Shown in pieces: positions 31,345-34,252 of a DNA stretch of 34,252 nucleotides. The notes beneath the pieces are model-generated. The model was not told the DNA's origin. It did not search any database and was given only the letters and a program-made list of their open reading frames with translations. This DNA is from Clostridiales bacterium. GTDB taxonomy: Bacteria > Bacillota > Clostridia > Christensenellales > Aristaeellaceae. The DNA is taken from positions 1 through 34,252 of the forward strand of contig JAAYEI010000018.1 of the NCBI GenBank assembly GCA_012728815.1, written 5' to 3'. How positions within the stretch are numbered: position 1 is the stretch's first letter; the number at the start of each line of letters is the position of its first letter. Position numbers and translations under genes: made by a program.

Positions 31345-31378
31345 GGCGGGAACCGCGCCGTCTGCGAGGGTTCCTGCC
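31345..31378 (+). promoter_or_regulatory. Candidate structured element between rpsL and rpsG
   Basis: GGCGGGAACC (31345-31354) pairs with GGTTCCTGCC (31369-31378), nine Watson-Crick pairs plus one G-T. In E. coli, protein S7 binds mRNA in this same intercistronic gap to repress its operon. Equivalent control here is inferred from position only. Confidence 0.4.
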
Positions 31379-31450
31379 GCGTGTGATGGCCGCACGGCGC
31401 CAGCCTGCCGCCAGCCTCCGGCCTACTACGTCAATTTGAGGAGGAAAACT

Positions 31451-31921
31451 ATGCCCCGTCGTGGATTTATCCCCAAGCGCGAGGTGCTGCCCGATCCCAT
31501 CTACGGGACGGTCACCGTCACCAAGCTCATCAACCAGATCATGCTGGACGGCAAGCGCGGCGTCGCGCAGAACGTGTGCTACTCCGCCTTTAACATGATC
31601 AAGGAAAAGACCGGCAAGGAGCCGGGCGACGTCTTCCAGGACGCGCTGAACAACATCCTGCCCCTGCTGGAGGTCAAGGCGCGCCGCGTGGGTGGCGCCA
31701 CCTACCAGGTGCCCATTGAAATCCGCCCCGAGCGCCGGCAGACCCTGGCGCTGCGCTGGCTGGTGGACTTCAGCCGCAAGCGCGGTGAGAAGACCATGGC
31801 TGAGCGCCTGGCGGGCGAGGTGATGGATGCCGCCAACAACACCGGCAGCGCGGTGCGCCGCAAGGAAGAAATGCACCGCATGGCCGAGGCCAACAAGGCC
31901 TTTGCGCATTACCGCTGGTGA
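31451..31921 (+). CDS. rpsG: 30S ribosomal protein S7
   Basis: A 156-residue S7, the primary binder that organises the 3' head domain of 16S r[22 protein letters not shown] at the start and [15 protein letters not shown] in the middle are the family hallmarks. Length is standard. ATG 31451 follows GAGGAGG (31438-31444); a TTG at 31436 overlaps that site and is rejected. fusA follows after 35 bases. Confidence 0.98.
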   Translation: MPRRGFIPKREVLPDPIYGTVTVTKLINQIMLDGKRGVAQNVCYSAFNMIKEKTGKEPGDVFQDALNNILPLLEVKARRVGGATYQVPIEIRPERRQTLALRWLVDFSRKRGEKTMAERLAGEVMDAANNTGSAVRRKEEMHRMAEANKAFAHYRW

Positions 31922-31956
31922 GCAGGCACCTCACAAGTTAAGGAGCAACAGATTTC

Positions 31957-34026
31957 ATGTTAAGAGACCACCCCCTGGACAAGGTTCGGAACATCGGCAT
32001 CATGGCCCACATTGATGCGGGCAAGACGACGACCACCGAGCGCATCCTGTTCTACACCGGGCGCGTGCACCGCATGGGCGAGACCCATGAGGGCGGCGCC
32101 ACCATGGACTGGATGGACCAGGAAAAGGAGCGCGGCATCACCATCACCTCCGCCGCCACCACGGCGGTGTGGGAGGGCTACCGCATCAACATCATTGACA
32201 CCCCCGGCCATGTGGACTTCACCGTGGAGGTGGAGCGTTCCCTGCGTGTGCTGGACGGCGCGGTGGCGGTGTTCTGTGCCAAGGGCGGTGTGGAGCCCCA
32301 GTCGGAAACCGTGTGGCGCCAGGCCAACAAGTACAATGTGCCCCGCCTGGCCTACATCAACAAGATGGACATCAACGGCGCGGATTTCTTCCGCGTGGTG
32401 GACATGCTCAATGACCGCCTCAACGCCAACGCTGTCCCGGTGCAGCTGCCAATCGGCAGCGAGGACACCTTCACCGGTATCATCGACCTCATCCGCATGA
32501 AGGCCGAGGTCTACTATGATGACGAGGGCAGGGATGTGCGCGAGGAGGACATCCCCCAGGAGCTCAGCGCCCTGGCCGATGAATACCGCGAAAAGCTCAT
32601 TGACGCGGTGGTGGGCACGGATGAGCAGCTGATGGAGAAGTTTTTCAACGGCGATGAAATCACCGCCGGGGACCTGAACGCCGCCATCCGCAAGGCCACG
32701 GTCGCCTGCGAGATGACCCCGGTGCTCTGCGGCACTTCCTACCGCAACAAGGGCGTGCAGCCGCTGCTGGACAGCATTTGCGCGTTCATGCCCTCCCCGC
32801 TGGACATCCCCTCCATCCAGGGCACGGTGCCCGGCAAGGCGGATGAGCAGGTGGAGCGCCACCCCAGCGACGATGAGCCCTTCTCCGCCCTGGCCTTCAA
32901 GATCGCCGTGGACCCCTTTGTGGGCAAGCTGGCCTTCTTCCGGGTGTATTCGGGGAAGATTTCCGCCAACACCTATGTGTACAACTCCACCAAGGGCAAG
33001 CGCGAGCGCTTCAGCCGCATCCTGCGCATGCACTCCAACCACCGGGAGGATGTGGAAAGCGTTTTCACCGGCGACATCGCCGCCGCCGTGGGCCTGAAGG
33101 AAACCACCACCGGGGACACCCTGTGCGATGACAAGGCCCCCATCATCCTGGAGTCCCTTGAGTTCCCCGAGCCGGTCATCCGTGTGGCCATCGAGCCCAA
33201 AACCAAGGCCGGGCAGGAGCGGCTCAGCTATGCCCTCACCCGCCTGGCGGAGGAGGACCCCACCTTCAAGACCTACACCGACCACGAAACCGGGCAGACC
33301 ATCATCGCCGGCATGGGCGAGCTGCACCTGGAAATCATCGTGGACCGCATGATGCGGGAGTTCCGCGTGGAAGCCACCATCGGCAAGCCCCAGGTTGCCT
33401 ACAAGGAAACCATCCGCAAAACCGCCACCGGCGTGGGCCGGCATGTGCGCCAGTCCGGCGGCCATGGTCAGTACGGCCACTGCGTCATCGAGATCAGCCC
33501 CACCCAGCCCGGGGAAGGCTACAGCTTTGAAAGCAGGATTGTCGGCGGCGTCATCCCCCGCGAGTTCATCGCCCCCATTGACGCGGGCATCCGCGAGGCG
33601 GCCCAGTCGGGCATCCTGGGCGGGTATGAGGTGCTGGACTTCAAGGTGGCGGTGACGGACGGCTCCTACCACGAGGTGGACTCCTCGGAGATCGCGTTCA
33701 AAATCGCCGGCTCCATGGCCTTCAAGGATGCCATGCGCAAGGCGGACAGCTGCCTGCTGGAGCCGGTCATGAAGGTGGAGGTCATCGTGCCTGACCAGTA
33801 CATGGGCGATGTCATCGGCGACCTGAGCGCCCGGCGCGGCCGCATTGAAACCTATGAGGCCAGGCTGGGGGATGAGATCATCCATGCCTACGTGCCGCTG
33901 AGCGAAATGTTTGGCTATGCCACGGACCTGCGCAGCAAGACCCAGGGCAGGGGGATGTTCACCATGTCCTTTGACCATTATGAGGAAGTGCCAAGGTCAC
34001 TCGCTGAGAAGATACTCGGCCACTGA
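31957..34026 (+). CDS. fusA: Elongation factor G
   Basis: A 689-residue translocase GTPase. G1 AHIDAGKTT is near 17-25, switch I ends with KERGITI, G3 is DTPGHVD and G4 is NKMD. Domains II to V follow in full, including the domain IV loop region with SGGHGQYGH. Length is normal. AAGGAG at 31940-31945 lies eleven bases before ATG. Its position after rpsG and before tuf matches the classic str operon. Confidence 0.99.
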   Translation: MLRDHPLDKVRNIGIMAHIDAGKTTTTERILFYTGRVHRMGETHEGGATMDWMDQEKERGITITSAATTAVWEGYRINIIDTPGHVDFTVEVERSLRVLDGAVAVFCAKGGVEPQSETVWRQANKYNVPRLAYINKMDINGADFFRVVDMLNDRLNANAVPVQLPIGSEDTFTGIIDLIRMKAEVYYDDEGRDVREEDIPQELSALADEYREKLIDAVVGTDEQLMEKFFNGDEITAGDLNAAIRKATVACEMTPVLCGTSYRNKGVQPLLDSICAFMPSPLDIPSIQGTVPGKADEQVERHPSDDEPFSALAFKIAVDPFVGKLAFFRVYSGKISANTYVYNSTKGKRERFSRILRMHSNHREDVESVFTGDIAAAVGLKETTTGDTLCDDKAPIILESLEFPEPVIRVAIEPKTKAGQERLSYALTRLAEEDPTFKTYTDHETGQTIIAGMGELHLEIIVDRMMREFRVEATIGKPQVAYKETIRKTATGVGRHVRQSGGHGQYGHCVIEISPTQPGEGYSFESRIVGGVIPREFIAPIDAGIREAAQSGILGGYEVLDFKVAVTDGSYHEVDSSEIAFKIAGSMAFKDAMRKADSCLLEPVMKVEVIVPDQYMGDVIGDLSARRGRIETYEARLGDEIIHAYVPLSEMFGYATDLRSKTQGRGMFTMSFDHYEEVPRSLAEKILGH

Positions 34027-34068
34027 TTACAAGATTACGTCAACCCGACGAAGGAGGAAGAACCAACC

Positions 34069-34252
34069 ATGGCAAAACAGAAGTTTGAGCGCACGAAGCC
34101 GCACGTGAACATCGGAACGATTGGCCACGTTGACCACGGCAAGACCACGCTGACAGCGGCGATCACGATGGTGCTGGCCAAGGCGGGCCACGCGCAGGCG
34201 ATGGCCTACGACCAGATTGACAAGGCACCGGAAGAGAAGGCGCGGGGGATCA
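34069..34252 (+). CDS. tuf: Elongation factor Tu, N-terminal part (cut by window end)
   Basis: The first 61 codons of EF-Tu, starting with ATG after AAGGAGG (34051-34057). The G1 motif GHVDHGKTT and the start of the switch I segment ([12 protein letters not shown]) are present. ACG dominates the few Thr codons visible, whereas fusA favours ACC; the sample is small. The rest of the gene lies beyond the window. Confidence 0.98.
   Translation, partial: MAKQKFERTKPHVNIGTIGHVDHGKTTLTAAITMVLAKAGHAQAMAYDQIDKAPEEKARGI

Noticed and set aside
31960..33978. A 672-codon open frame on the minus strand opposite fusA
   Set aside because: It is an antisense shadow of fusA with no recognisable domain or start signal.
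1..34252. CRISPR array, insertion sequence, prophage, or attachment site
   Set aside because: No regularly spaced repeats, transposase, integrase or phage structural genes were seen.

Overview
This 34 kb window is high-GC chromosomal DNA, most likely from a Clostridia-type Bacillota. The evidence is RNase J, a YlbF-family protein, a clostridial-type HtpG, KtrAB, GerMN-domain proteins, a CD1247-type zinc-ribbon protein, a DUF6062 protein, a CIRCE heat-shock operator and strong AGGAGG ribosome-binding sites. Christensenellales-like lineages are a possibility, but that is only a guess. I see no phage, IS element, CRISPR array or biosynthetic cluster. Coding density is high and no gene-free stretch exceeds about 300 bases. 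The longest are about 240 bases, at 14317-14556 and 28357-28593, and both are described below.

Layout, left to right. (1) The 3' end of a 5S rRNA gene and its terminator. (2) An RseC-like redox membrane protein and RNase J, whose ribosome-binding site lies directly behind a strong hairpin. (3) ylbF-like, mltG and an endonuclease-IV-like gene, then a separately promoted Xaa-Pro peptidase, efp and a zinc-ribbon gene. (4) ktrB, ktrA and a DEDD exonuclease. (5) A tightly overlapped four-gene cell-envelope cluster (zinc-ribbon membrane protein, DUF6062, two GerMN proteins) ending in a clear terminator. (6) On the minus strand, an OmpR-type response regulator and its histidine kinase, and separately an operon of XRE/S24-like regulator, YitT-type membrane protein and dnaX. 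(7) Divergent from that operon, a LacI-type regulator followed by a carbohydrate ABC importer (binding protein plus two permeases, no ATPase). (8) htpG behind a perfect CIRCE element, then an aldo/keto reductase. (9) On the minus strand, DUF5711 and CvpA genes. (10) Divergent from these, the str-type ribosomal operon: L7Ae-like, rpsL, rpsG, fusA and the start of tuf.

Most genes are housekeeping. The points most worth a second look are: a sugar-binding protein with no lipobox cysteine, next to a MalG-type permease with an extra ~220-residue N-terminal region holding an extracytoplasmic coiled coil; an S24-like regulator lacking its catalytic serine, with a perfect 26-bp dyad between its promoter and that of lacI; htpG under a perfect CIRCE placed upstream of the promoter; Arg at position 88 of ribosomal protein S12, where Lys is usual and where K88R causes streptomycin resistance in other bacteria; a second, fully formed translation start just ahead of rpsL; and hairpins at the 5' ends of the RNase J and YlbF genes.
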